From the IMG/VR virus record IMGVR_UViG_3300032073_000003, positions 55,467 through 119,466 of that record: a DNA stretch of 64,000 bases, one strand, 5' to 3'. Under the pieces are notes generated by a model. That model was not told the origin of the DNA and did no database searches. It saw only the letters and a program-made list of their open reading frames with translations. The first letter of the stretch is position 1; each line of letters opens with the position of its first letter. This document shows positions 38,622 through 47,256 of this stretch, piece after piece. Source of the DNA: a virus. The translations under genes and the position numbers were made by a program.

Positions 38622-38963
38622 ATGGCACATCCAATGTTACATGCTAAATCATCTGTAAAAAAATGGGGTGGTATACCTGAAGATTATATTCATATACATG
38701 AATGGTTTGATGCAACTAAAGCCTGGATTGGTCATAGTAAGCATAGAATGTTTAGACATCATAGTGAAGGTATATTTGAATGTGAACAATATTTTGGTAA
38801 ATCATTTACAAATTCAGATGGTAAAACTGTATATACTAGATATGTTGGAGAACAACATGTTAAAGAAGATTGTAATAATTACATACCTTCCGCAAAAGAA
38901 TGGGTGGATAATATAAATACACCGACAAAATGGATGATTAAAACTTTAAAAATTGAAGACTAA
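38622..38963 (+). CDS. DUF6915-like protein (113 aa)
   Basis: A 113-aa His- and Trp-rich protein. The pattern HAKSSVKKWGGIPEDYIHIH and SKHRMFRHHSEGIFECEQYF, with GEQHVKED further on, matches the DUF6915 family. Clustered His and Glu could bind a metal. The function is unknown. It overlaps the next gene by one base. Confidence 0.75.
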   Translation: MAHPMLHAKSSVKKWGGIPEDYIHIHEWFDATKAWIGHSKHRMFRHHSEGIFECEQYFGKSFTNSDGKTVYTRYVGEQHVKEDCNNYIPSAKEWVDNINTPTKWMIKTLKIED

Positions 38964-39355
38964 TGATTTTTGATAAAGAAGAAACACGTAATTTATTAAA
39001 TATGTTAAGATCACCAGATGCTGATAATCATATTATAGCATTTGAATCTTTAAACAACATAGATTATAAAAACTATACTGGTGAATTAATTGTAATGTAT
39101 AAATACTCTGGACATAAATTAGAGTATTGGCAAGAAAAATGTCTTAAAGGATATGAATATTTATTAAAACATGTTCCTGATTATCAACTTACAAGCCCTA
39201 AAACTTTAAGTTTAATTAAAGATAAAAAAGGATCTAATGCTTCAATAGAAATATTTATGGAATATTTTATTAAAGATATGACACAAATGTTAGAATCAAT
39301 TGGATACCCTACAGATGCTTTTGAAATTAATATAAAATTAAAAGAAAATGGATAA
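38963..39355 (+). CDS. Hypothetical protein with repeat-like helices (130 aa)
   Basis: A 130-aa helical protein. Its LLNMLRSPDADNHIIAFESL stretch resembles part of the 429-aa protein at 41958 (MFKSSDEDNTVLAMEIMANC), so both may share a short HEAT- or TPR-like unit. It directly precedes the VWA gene with an overlap, placing it in the VWA/MoxR module. Otherwise unrecognised. Confidence 0.6.
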   Translation: MIFDKEETRNLLNMLRSPDADNHIIAFESLNNIDYKNYTGELIVMYKYSGHKLEYWQEKCLKGYEYLLKHVPDYQLTSPKTLSLIKDKKGSNASIEIFMEYFIKDMTQMLESIGYPTDAFEINIKLKENG

Positions 39356-40529
39356 ACAGAGAAGTTTAAGTAAAATTGGTAAAGAATTAATGTTGAAAGA
39401 ACCTTATTATGGGTTCTTTCTTATTATGCTTAATAAATTGTGGAGTAATAAACTCCCTACAGCAGGTGTAAGTAAACAAAATATAAACTTCCAGCTTGCT
39501 ATTAATCCTGAATTTTGGGAGAGTTTATCTGAACAACATCAGATGGGGTTATTAAAGCATGAGTTATTACATATTGCTTTTAATCATCTTACTACATTTA
39601 GTATGTTTCAAGATAAAAAACTTGCTAATGTTGCAATGGATATGGAAATCAATCAATATATAGATAAAGATTGGTTACCTGAAGGTGGTATTGATATTGA
39701 TACTTATGCACCTGACTTAGATCTTGATAGAAGAGCAGGTAGTAGATATTATTATAATAAATTAAAACAATTTCAAGAAGACAAAGATCAAAATGGAACT
39801 TGTGGATGCGGTAATATGGATAGTTTGTTAGAAAATATAGAAAATGGAGATGTTCCTGATCATAGTACTTGGGAAGAATTTGAAAACTTACCAGAAGCTG
39901 AAAAAAAGTTAGTTGAAAAACAATTACAAAAAATTCTTAGTGATGCTAAAGAACAAACTATTAAAAAACAAGGAACTATTCCAGGTGAAATAGAAGATGT
40001 AATTATTATTGAAGAAATCTTACCTCCTAAATTTGATTGGAGAGGGTTTATTAGAAGATTTACAGGTGTAAGTACTAAAGTTTTTACTAGAAAAATTAGA
40101 AGAAAAGAGAATCGTAGATTTGAAGCTAATCCTGGTCTTAAAATAAAAATGAAACAGCATATGCTATTAGGTATTGATACTTCAGGTTCTGTAAGTAATA
40201 GTGAACTTAAAGAATTTATGAATGAGATAAATCATATTTATAAATGTGGTGTAGAAATAACTATAATTCAATGTGATACTGAAATTAAATCTATAACAGA
40301 ATATAAAGGTAAAAATGATTTAGAGATAAAAGGAAGAGGTGGAACTTATTTTGATCCCGTTATAGAATATTTTAATGCTAATCAAAGAAAATATACTAGT
40401 CTTGTATATTTTACTGATGGTGAAGCAACAGCATATGTAAAACCTCGAGGTCATGTATTATGGGTTTTATCTGAACAATCTTATTTAAATAAAGATTTAC
40501 CAGGTAAAGTAATAAAATTAGAATTATGA
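39348..40529 (+). CDS. VWA-domain protein with HExxH motif (DUF2201-like)
   Basis: A 393-aa protein. The N-terminal part holds HELLH (71-75), a zinc metallopeptidase motif, in MGLLKHELLHIAFNHL. The C-terminal half is a von Willebrand A-like fold with a MIDAS start, GIDTSGSVSN (276-285), then IIQCDTEIK and KGRGGTYFDP. This matches DUF2201-type putative metallopeptidases with VWA, which work with MoxR-type AAA+ ATPases; one lies 160 bases downstream. It probably acts as an adaptor in remodelling or maturing a protein complex. Confidence 0.8.
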   Translation: MDKQRSLSKIGKELMLKEPYYGFFLIMLNKLWSNKLPTAGVSKQNINFQLAINPEFWESLSEQHQMGLLKHELLHIAFNHLTTFSMFQDKKLANVAMDMEINQYIDKDWLPEGGIDIDTYAPDLDLDRRAGSRYYYNKLKQFQEDKDQNGTCGCGNMDSLLENIENGDVPDHSTWEEFENLPEAEKKLVEKQLQKILSDAKEQTIKKQGTIPGEIEDVIIIEEILPPKFDWRGFIRRFTGVSTKVFTRKIRRKENRRFEANPGLKIKMKQHMLLGIDTSGSVSNSELKEFMNEINHIYKCGVEITIIQCDTEIKSITEYKGKNDLEIKGRGGTYFDPVIEYFNANQRKYTSLVYFTDGEATAYVKPRGHVLWVLSEQSYLNKDLPGKVIKLEL

Positions 40530-40696
40530 TTTGTTGTATATGCAAAGAAGAAGTAAATGAAAAATATGGAAATAATCCTCAACCTGTTAAACAGAGTGGA
40601 AGATGTTGTAATGATTGTAATTACACGGTAGTAGTACCAACTAGAATGAACCAATTATTATTATTAACAAGTAAAGAAGAAAAAGAAAATGACTGA
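40526..40696 (+). CDS. Small zinc-ribbon protein (56 aa)
   Basis: A 56-codon frame overlapping the VWA stop (ATGA) and the MoxR start (8 bases). It has two CxxC pairs, C3/C6 (MICCICKEE) and C28/C31 (RCCNDCN), so it should bind one zinc. Close coupling on both sides suggests a third component of the VWA/MoxR module. Confidence 0.65.
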   Translation: MICCICKEEVNEKYGNNPQPVKQSGRCCNDCNYTVVVPTRMNQLLLLTSKEEKEND

Positions 40697-41861
40697 TCAA
40701 ACACAATTAAACGTAGAAGAATTAAAAGATTTTATCAAGCATATGGTTAAAAATAACCAACATATACAAAGCGAAGGTAAAGTACCTGTAGCAATTAATA
40801 TAGAAGGTGATGCTGGTCTTGGTAAAACTTCTGCAATTATGCAACTTGGTAGTGAATTAGAAATGGAAGTTGTAAAGTTGAATTTATCTCAACTTGAGGA
40901 ATTAGGTGATTTAGTTGGATTTCCTGTTAAAGAATTTCAAATACAAAATAAAGAAGGTAAAACTACTTGGATTAATGAGTCTCAAATAAATGCGGCAAGT
41001 GCAAAAGGATATAAAGTAATTAGTAAAAGAATGTCTCATGCTGCACCTGAATGGATTGAAGGTAAGGGTGAAGGTGGATTTTTAATTCTTGATGACTATA
41101 CTCGTGCTGATGCAAGATTTATGCAAGCAACTATGGAAATCTTAGATAGACAAGAATATGTTTCTTGGAAACTTCCAAAGAACTGGCATGTAATCTTAAC
41201 TACTAATCCAGATAATGGTGATTATAATGTTACTAGTCTTGATGTAGCTCAGAAAACTAGATTTATTTCTGTTGAATTAAAATATGATTCTGACGTGTGG
41301 GCTAAATGGGCTGAACATGCAAATATAGATGGTAGATGTATAAACTTTATGTTGATGCATCCAGAATTGGTAACTCAAAAAGTTAATCCAAGATCTATTA
41401 CTACATTTTTTAATGCTATTAGCTCTGTTGAAAAATTTGATGAAAAGTTACCTTTAATTCAGATGATCGGAGAGGGTTCTGTAGGTGTTGATTTTAGTTC
41501 TATGTTTACTATGTTCATTAATAATAAACTAGATAAGATTATTATGCCTAAAGACATCTTAGAAAAAGATGAACAATATGTATTGAATACTCTTATTAAT
41601 GCTGTTGGTCAAGATGACGATTTTAGAGCTGATATTTCTAGTGTTATTGCAACTCGTGTAATTAACTATTCTTTAGCTTTAGCTGAGAAAGGAGTAGTAG
41701 GACAACCGATAATTGACAGATTATCTTTACTTTCAACAGAATGTGATGCGTTTACAGATGATCTTAAATACTATATGGTAAAAGAGATAGTAAATGGAAA
41801 CAAACCTAAATTTCAAAAAATGATGATGAATCAAAAGGTGGTGAAGATGGCTGTAAAGTAA
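40689..41861 (+). CDS. MoxR-type AAA+ ATPase
   Basis: A 390-aa protein. Walker A is GDAGLGKT (40-47), Walker B is GFLILDDYTRAD (130-141) and sensor 1 is LTTNPD. It belongs to the MoxR/RavA group of AAA+ ATPases, which with VWA proteins form chaperone-like machines that insert cofactors or remodel proteins. It is co-transcribed with the VWA/HExxH gene and zinc ribbon, then ends at a terminator. Such a pair is not part of the standard crAss-like core. Confidence 0.85.
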   Translation: MTDQTQLNVEELKDFIKHMVKNNQHIQSEGKVPVAINIEGDAGLGKTSAIMQLGSELEMEVVKLNLSQLEELGDLVGFPVKEFQIQNKEGKTTWINESQINAASAKGYKVISKRMSHAAPEWIEGKGEGGFLILDDYTRADARFMQATMEILDRQEYVSWKLPKNWHVILTTNPDNGDYNVTSLDVAQKTRFISVELKYDSDVWAKWAEHANIDGRCINFMLMHPELVTQKVNPRSITTFFNAISSVEKFDEKLPLIQMIGEGSVGVDFSSMFTMFINNKLDKIIMPKDILEKDEQYVLNTLINAVGQDDDFRADISSVIATRVINYSLALAEKGVVGQPIIDRLSLLSTECDAFTDDLKYYMVKEIVNGNKPKFQKMMMNQKVVKMAVK

Positions 41862-41918
41862 ATCAACCGTAGAAGGTTTCCACTTTAAAGAATCAAAATT
41901 ATAATTAAAAACAAATCT

Positions 41919-41944
41919 AAAGGGGGGTAATTCCCCCTTTATTT
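41919..41944 (+). terminator. Terminator after MoxR gene
   Basis: AAAGGGGG (41919-41926) pairs perfectly with CCCCCTTT (41933-41940) across GTAATT, then an AT-rich tail with TTT. Confidence 0.8.
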
Positions 41945-41957
41945 ATTATTAATAAAT

Positions 41958-43247
41958 ATGGAAAGAGGATTTAAAATAGATTTAAGTGTTGATTATGACA
42001 CTAATCTTATAGAAGGAATAGAAATTACAACTTTTATTGTTAATAATGATAAAGGTAGTATATTAAATATTACTGATAATGTATATACTCCTGTAAATGG
42101 AGACAGATTTTACTTTTTACCAGGTGTAAGTGTACCAAGAGTAAAATTAAAAGATTTAAGTGCTAACTATGGTATTAAAAGTACTAGAAATTTAGAAGAT
42201 GCAACACATATATTTGCTAGTAAACATACTATAGATAAAGTATCTGATTCTATATGGACTTATAGAATACCTACAGAATCTATTAATAAATTATATAAAC
42301 ATATAAAAGAACACCCTGATGTAGATGATTATTATTGTGAAAAACTTGACGCAGCATTATTAAATAATGAATGTGATCATGTTTATTTAGATTATAGTAC
42401 TGCAAGTATTTTTAGAAATTGTGAAGGTGAAATATTTGAAGAAATACGTGAAGAAGAGAATGTTTCAAATTTATTAAAATCTAGTAATTATATGTATACT
42501 ATTAACGACAGTTTTGTTAATGAGATTTTAGAAATAAATACTCTTAATTTACCTATTCTTAATGAGTCTGAACTATTAACTTATATTAATGGAGAAGATG
42601 CTACTGTAATAGATGAAGAAGTATATATGCAACTTGAAAATATGTTTAAAAGTTCAGATGAAGATAATACAGTATTAGCTATGGAAATTATGGCTAACTG
42701 TAACTATGTAGATAGTTTATTATATTTAGAATTACTATTTAAAGAGCATTCTTATTGTATGGAACGAAGTAGAACTAAAAATCATATTAATTTTAAAAGT
42801 TTACTTGCTTTTTTAAATAAAAATAAAAATCATATGAACACAGAAATTGATCAAATCGTACATTCTTTAAAAGGATATGGAGTTTTAACTATTGATAAAC
42901 TTAATTATATTTTAAATAAATATAGTGATGAAATAAACCGTCATGGTAGCACGAATATATTTAAAGTAAAAACTATAACGTTAAATGAAGAGTACCTACA
43001 AGGTCTTAATGTTAATTTTAAATATGAAACAATAGAAGATTTTATTCCAGTTAAACTTGAAGAAGAGGTGATGGATAATATTCCAAATGAAGATATTTCA
43101 AAAGATGATTCTTCCAATGAAGACACTACAGATGCATTAGAAGTTAATGAAGATACTGTAGAAGAAATAGATGATATAAACACTCCAGTAGAGTCCCTGG
43201 AAATAAACACAAATGAAAATGATGACGACAAATTTGAATGGTTCTGA
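41958..43247 (+). CDS. Hypothetical protein with acidic tail (429 aa)
   Basis: A 429-aa protein with a beta-rich N-terminal third (LPGVSVPRVKLKDLSANYG), a helical middle (VLAMEIMANCNYVDSLLYLE) that resembles the 130-aa gene at 38963, and a very acidic tail of about 75 residues (Glu/Asp/Asn). The tail suggests a DNA-mimic or a partner-recruiting segment. No known family. The first gene after the terminator. Confidence 0.75.
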   Translation: MERGFKIDLSVDYDTNLIEGIEITTFIVNNDKGSILNITDNVYTPVNGDRFYFLPGVSVPRVKLKDLSANYGIKSTRNLEDATHIFASKHTIDKVSDSIWTYRIPTESINKLYKHIKEHPDVDDYYCEKLDAALLNNECDHVYLDYSTASIFRNCEGEIFEEIREEENVSNLLKSSNYMYTINDSFVNEILEINTLNLPILNESELLTYINGEDATVIDEEVYMQLENMFKSSDEDNTVLAMEIMANCNYVDSLLYLELLFKEHSYCMERSRTKNHINFKSLLAFLNKNKNHMNTEIDQIVHSLKGYGVLTIDKLNYILNKYSDEINRHGSTNIFKVKTITLNEEYLQGLNVNFKYETIEDFIPVKLEEEVMDNIPNEDISKDDSSNEDTTDALEVNEDTVEEIDDINTPVESLEINTNENDDDKFEWF

Positions 43248-44256
43248 AGCTTTAAAAAAGTTTTATGAAAATAAATTTTATTTTAGTTATAGTGGTTTAA
43301 ATAAACTGCTATATTCTCCGGCAATGTTTTATAATCATTATGTGCTTAATGAAAGAGAAGACCGTACTGATGCCCACCTTGTAGGAGGTAGGGTTTTACA
43401 TTGTCTTTTATTTGAACCTGATACATATGATGATAACTTTACATCATTACCGGGTAAATTACCCACAGATAGTCAAAGAAAAATTATTGATATTATTTTT
43501 AAAAATCATTTGGAAATTAAAAATGAATCATTAACTTTGGATGATTACTCACAAGATATACTTACACAATTACTTTACGCAAATCTTTATCAATCATTAA
43601 AAGATACCAAAGATGGTACTGGTGATGAGAAACGTTTAAAAAAGATTCTTACACAAGAAAATAAAGATTATTTTGAATTTCTTAAACAAAGTCAGAATAG
43701 AACTGTAGTAGATTCACCAACTTTAGATAGCTGCAAAGTGCAAGTGGAAATACTTAAAAATAACGATGATGTTAGAGCTTTATTACAACTTGACAAAACT
43801 GAAGAAGATACTCACATAACAGTTTATAATGAATTACGTCATAAAATGGATCATGATAAATTACCCTTTGGTTTACATGGTATCATAGATAATGCTGTAG
43901 TTGACACTGATTCTAAAACAATATTTATTACAGACTTAAAAACAACTGGTAAATCAGTTGGAGATTTTCCCGATGCTGTTGAATATTATAGATATTGGAT
44001 ACAAGGAGCTATGTATTTTATGCTTGCTGCTGATAAATTTCTAAAAGATTTACCTGAAAAAGAAACTTGGGACATAAAAGTTACATTTATTGTAATAGAT
44101 AAGTATAACTTAGTATATCCTTATCAAGTTTCAGACAAGACGATGCGTGCTTGGAATGAAGATTTTATTGATATATTAATGACAGCAAATTGGCATTATG
44201 ATAATAAAAGATACGATCTACCTTACAAGTTAGCAAAAGGTAACTTTAAATTGTAA
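43213..44256 (+). CDS. PD-(D/E)XK exonuclease (RecE/YqaJ-like)
   Basis: A 347-aa protein, starting inside the previous gene; Mets at 43219 and 43222 are alternatives. FSYSGLNKLLYSPAMFYNHY at the N-terminus and VGGRVLHCLLFEPDTYDD are typical of phage exodeoxyribonuclease VIII-like (PDDEXK, DUF3799) proteins. The active site is in GIIDNAVV (Asp) and FITDLKTTG (D-x-K), followed by IQGAMYFMLA. It should resect DNA ends for recombination with the Sak4-like ATPase. Confidence 0.85.
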   Translation: MKMMTTNLNGSEALKKFYENKFYFSYSGLNKLLYSPAMFYNHYVLNEREDRTDAHLVGGRVLHCLLFEPDTYDDNFTSLPGKLPTDSQRKIIDIIFKNHLEIKNESLTLDDYSQDILTQLLYANLYQSLKDTKDGTGDEKRLKKILTQENKDYFEFLKQSQNRTVVDSPTLDSCKVQVEILKNNDDVRALLQLDKTEEDTHITVYNELRHKMDHDKLPFGLHGIIDNAVVDTDSKTIFITDLKTTGKSVGDFPDAVEYYRYWIQGAMYFMLAADKFLKDLPEKETWDIKVTFIVIDKYNLVYPYQVSDKTMRAWNEDFIDILMTANWHYDNKRYDLPYKLAKGNFKL

Positions 44257-44264
44257 AATGTAAT

Positions 44265-44867
44265 ATGGCTTTAACTTCTATTTATAGTAAATATTTCCAA
44301 AAATCTAAAGTGTTTATATATCCACTTTTAGGTATTAAAAGAGGTTTAAGTGTAGTTCCTAAAGAAACGTATATTTCTTGGGAAGGACATTGTAAACCTG
44401 AAGATATGAAATTAATATGTGTGTATGATTATAGGGAAGATGAAGAATATAAAAAAATAGAAAAAAATATTCTTCTTGAACATAATAGATTATCTGATTA
44501 TACAAAAGTTAAAGCTGAAGTTGTTATTACGTTTGATTTTTCTGATTTAGATCATGATTGGTTTCATTTTATAAATGGTAGATACAGTCAACTAGAAACA
44601 AAAATCAAACAGAAAATTTTAGGATTTTTTGATGTGCATGGAGGTAATTATGCCTATATGCAAAGTTATTTATTACCTGAAAAATATTATGACAATTATT
44701 CAGAAATTTTAGGTGTAGACATAGAAACTCTTAAAAATGTTACAGAATTATGTGATAAACCTAATCTTAATAAAGAAAATTTAATTTTAGATATTGCTGA
44801 TTTAAATAATATACAAGAGAATAATTTATTAAATTTGTCAAAACCAAATAAAAACAATACTATATGA
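44265..44867 (+). CDS. Hypothetical protein (200 aa)
   Basis: A 200-aa mixed protein (KSKVFIYPLLGIKRGLSVVP, WEGHCKPEDMKLICVYD, then VITFDFSDLDHDWFHFINGR). The last part is acidic and helical. No known domain is recognised, but this kind of protein lies next to exonuclease and polymerase genes in several Bacteroidota phages. It overlaps the next gene by four bases. Confidence 0.7.
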   Translation: MALTSIYSKYFQKSKVFIYPLLGIKRGLSVVPKETYISWEGHCKPEDMKLICVYDYREDEEYKKIEKNILLEHNRLSDYTKVKAEVVITFDFSDLDHDWFHFINGRYSQLETKIKQKILGFFDVHGGNYAYMQSYLLPEKYYDNYSEILGVDIETLKNVTELCDKPNLNKENLILDIADLNNIQENNLLNLSKPNKNNTI

Positions 44868-45232
44868 GTAAATCAATGATACTTGTTAAATCAAGTTGGC
44901 AAGATGGTGTAACTTTTAAAATGATGCCGATAGAAGAATCATGTCCATATGTAGAATGCATATATGATCCGGAATCTAAAGTTTTTGTAGTTATATCAAA
45001 AATTATAAAAACTAGTTTGCATATGTTACCTAAATTGGATGATTACGGTCAACCAATGACAGGTTCTAAAGGGAAAAAGCAAATTAGAAATAAAATTGAA
45101 GTATTTCAAGAATTTTATATTGAAGAAAAAGATGCAATTGAAGAATTAGTAAATCTTTTTGCAATAAATTCAGATACATTTGAATACAAAAATTTTATGA
45201 AAGAAGAAAAAGAAAAGGAAAGTAAGAAGTAG
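44864..45232 (+). CDS. Hypothetical protein (122 aa)
   Basis: A 122-aa protein with strands at the N-terminus (KSMILVKSSWQDGVTFKMMP) and a Lys/Glu-rich helical C-terminus. It may bind DNA or the polymerase downstream. Unrecognised. A perfect terminator follows. Confidence 0.7.
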   Translation: MSKSMILVKSSWQDGVTFKMMPIEESCPYVECIYDPESKVFVVISKIIKTSLHMLPKLDDYGQPMTGSKGKKQIRNKIEVFQEFYIEEKDAIEELVNLFAINSDTFEYKNFMKEEKEKESKK

Positions 45233-45251
45233 TAATAATTTACAATTAAGG

Positions 45252-45283
45252 AAAGAGGATAATTAATTTTATCCTCTTTTTTT
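45252..45283 (+). terminator. Terminator before PolB gene
   Basis: AAAGAGGATAA (45252-45262) pairs perfectly with TTATCCTCTTT (45269-45279) across TTAATT, then a U-run. Confidence 0.9.
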
Positions 45284-45320
45284 ATCTAAAAACGGGGGAA
45301 CAGCTTAACTGAACTAGCTT

Positions 45321-47255
45321 ATGAGAACACATTGGGTAATGGACTATGAAACAATGGTTAATTTATTTGTAGCCGTGTTTCAAGATTATGTTTCTAACGA
45401 AACACATATTTTCAAAATACATTCTTCATTAGATAACGATATCAAACCTTTAATTAAATTTCTAAAAAGAAATAAAAATTTAAAAGAAAAACATATTTCT
45501 TTTAATGGTTTATCATTTGATTCTCAAATTACTCAATTTATTTTGAGTAAATCTGGAGCATTATTAAAAATGGATCAAGCTGATATTGTTAATGCTATTT
45601 ATAATGTAGCACAAGAAACAATAGAACTTAGTAATTCAAATGAATTTTCTAAATATCCTGAATGGAAATTGAGTATAGATCAAATTGATGTATTTAAAAT
45701 AAATCATTGGGATAACCGTGCTAAAAGAACAAGTTTAAAATGGGCACAATTTAGTATGGACTGGCCTAATCTACAAGATATGCCGATACACTTTACTACT
45801 AAAGTAAATAGTAAAGAAGAAATTGATATGATTACAAATTATTGCATTAATGATGTTGAATCAACTAAGAAAATTTTACATTTATCTAAACCGTTAATTA
45901 ATGTAAGAAGAAACATTAAAGAAAAATATGGTTTAAATTGTACAAACTTTTCAAATACAAAACTTGGTTCTAAATTATTACTAGGTTTATATTGTAATGC
46001 AACAGGTAAAGACAAACAAGAAGTTAACGATTCTAGAACTTATAGATCTGGAATTAATGTAAAAGATATATTATTTGATTATATATCATTTCAAACTGCA
46101 CCGTTTCAATCTTTCTTAGATAAACTAAAAGATAAAGTAATATATAATACAAAAAGTGATTTTAAATTTAAATTAAAATTTAAAGGTTATGATTTTCATT
46201 ATGGTGCAGGTGGTATTCATCAATGCATAAAACCAGGTAAATACCATGCAGATAATGATATAATTATTAAAGATTTAGATGTAGCATCTCTATATCCTAG
46301 TATAGCTTGTATGAATAATATGTCTCCTGCTCATTTAGGAAATGAATTCTTCGAGGTTTATAAAAAAGATATTGTTGATGTTAGACTTGCTGAAAAGCAA
46401 AAATCTAAAGAAGACAGAGATGTTGCTATTATTGAAGGATTTAAAGAAGCAGCTAATGCTTCTTATGGTAATAGTAACAGTGAGTATTCTTGGTTATATG
46501 ATCCTCAATATACTATGCAAACAACCATTAATGGTCAGTTATTATTAAGCATGCTAGTTGAAGATTTATTAATTAATATACCAGAGTCAGTATTGTTACA
46601 AACTAATACAGATGGTGCTACTTTTCAATTCAATAAAATGTACTTGGATAAGTATAATGAAATATGTAAAGCTTGGGAAGAAAAAACTAAACTTGTATTA
46701 GAGTTTGCCGATTATAGTGATATGTATATTTGGGATGTAAATAATTATATTAGTGTATATACAAATGGTAATGCAAAATGTAAAGGTAGATTTGAGTGGG
46801 AAGATTTGCAAAATCATAAATATACTCATTTACATAAAAATAAATCTCACTTAATAGTAGCTAAAGCTATATATAATTATTTTGTAAACGGAATAGACCC
46901 TGAAGAGTATTTAAAATCTAATACTAATATTTATGATTACTGTGCTGGAGTTAAAATTAAAGGAAATTGGACATTTTATAGATCAGCAATAGAAAACGGA
47001 ACATATATTAATGAAGCTTTACAAAAAACTATTAGATATTACATTTCTAATAAAGGATCTAAAGTTTTAAAGATTAATAATTTAGATAAAAGAGAAATAC
47101 AAATAGAAGCGGGAAAATGGCAACAAACTATTTTTAATACATATATAGAAAAGCCATTTGAAGAATATGATATTAATTATGATTACTATCTAGGAAATAT
47201 CAAGAAAGAAATTGAAACCCTAGAACCTAAATTTAAACAATTAAAATTATTTTAA
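45321..47255 (+). CDS. DNA polymerase, family B
   Basis: A 644-aa polymerase with its own 3'-5' exonuclease: Exo I is DYE (8-10), Exo II FNGLSFDS (61-68) and Exo III YCINDVE (174-180). The polymerase motifs are A, DLDVASLYPS (about 318-329), B, KEAANASYG (375-383), and C, TNTDGATF with Asp431. Motif C has N-T-D-G in place of the common D-T-D, as in some phage B-type polymerases. It is short and lacks a visible TPR2 protein-priming insert. It is the replicative polymerase of this phage. Confidence 0.9.
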   Translation: MRTHWVMDYETMVNLFVAVFQDYVSNETHIFKIHSSLDNDIKPLIKFLKRNKNLKEKHISFNGLSFDSQITQFILSKSGALLKMDQADIVNAIYNVAQETIELSNSNEFSKYPEWKLSIDQIDVFKINHWDNRAKRTSLKWAQFSMDWPNLQDMPIHFTTKVNSKEEIDMITNYCINDVESTKKILHLSKPLINVRRNIKEKYGLNCTNFSNTKLGSKLLLGLYCNATGKDKQEVNDSRTYRSGINVKDILFDYISFQTAPFQSFLDKLKDKVIYNTKSDFKFKLKFKGYDFHYGAGGIHQCIKPGKYHADNDIIIKDLDVASLYPSIACMNNMSPAHLGNEFFEVYKKDIVDVRLAEKQKSKEDRDVAIIEGFKEAANASYGNSNSEYSWLYDPQYTMQTTINGQLLLSMLVEDLLINIPESVLLQTNTDGATFQFNKMYLDKYNEICKAWEEKTKLVLEFADYSDMYIWDVNNYISVYTNGNAKCKGRFEWEDLQNHKYTHLHKNKSHLIVAKAIYNYFVNGIDPEEYLKSNTNIYDYCAGVKIKGNWTFYRSAIENGTYINEALQKTIRYYISNKGSKVLKINNLDKREIQIEAGKWQQTIFNTYIEKPFEEYDINYDYYLGNIKKEIETLEPKFKQLKLF

Positions 47256-47256
47256 C

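Noticed and set aside
42941-43231. 96-codon minus-strand open frame rich in Ser
   Set aside because: It is the complement of the Glu/Asp-rich tail of the 429-aa protein, where acidic codons read as Ser on the other strand.
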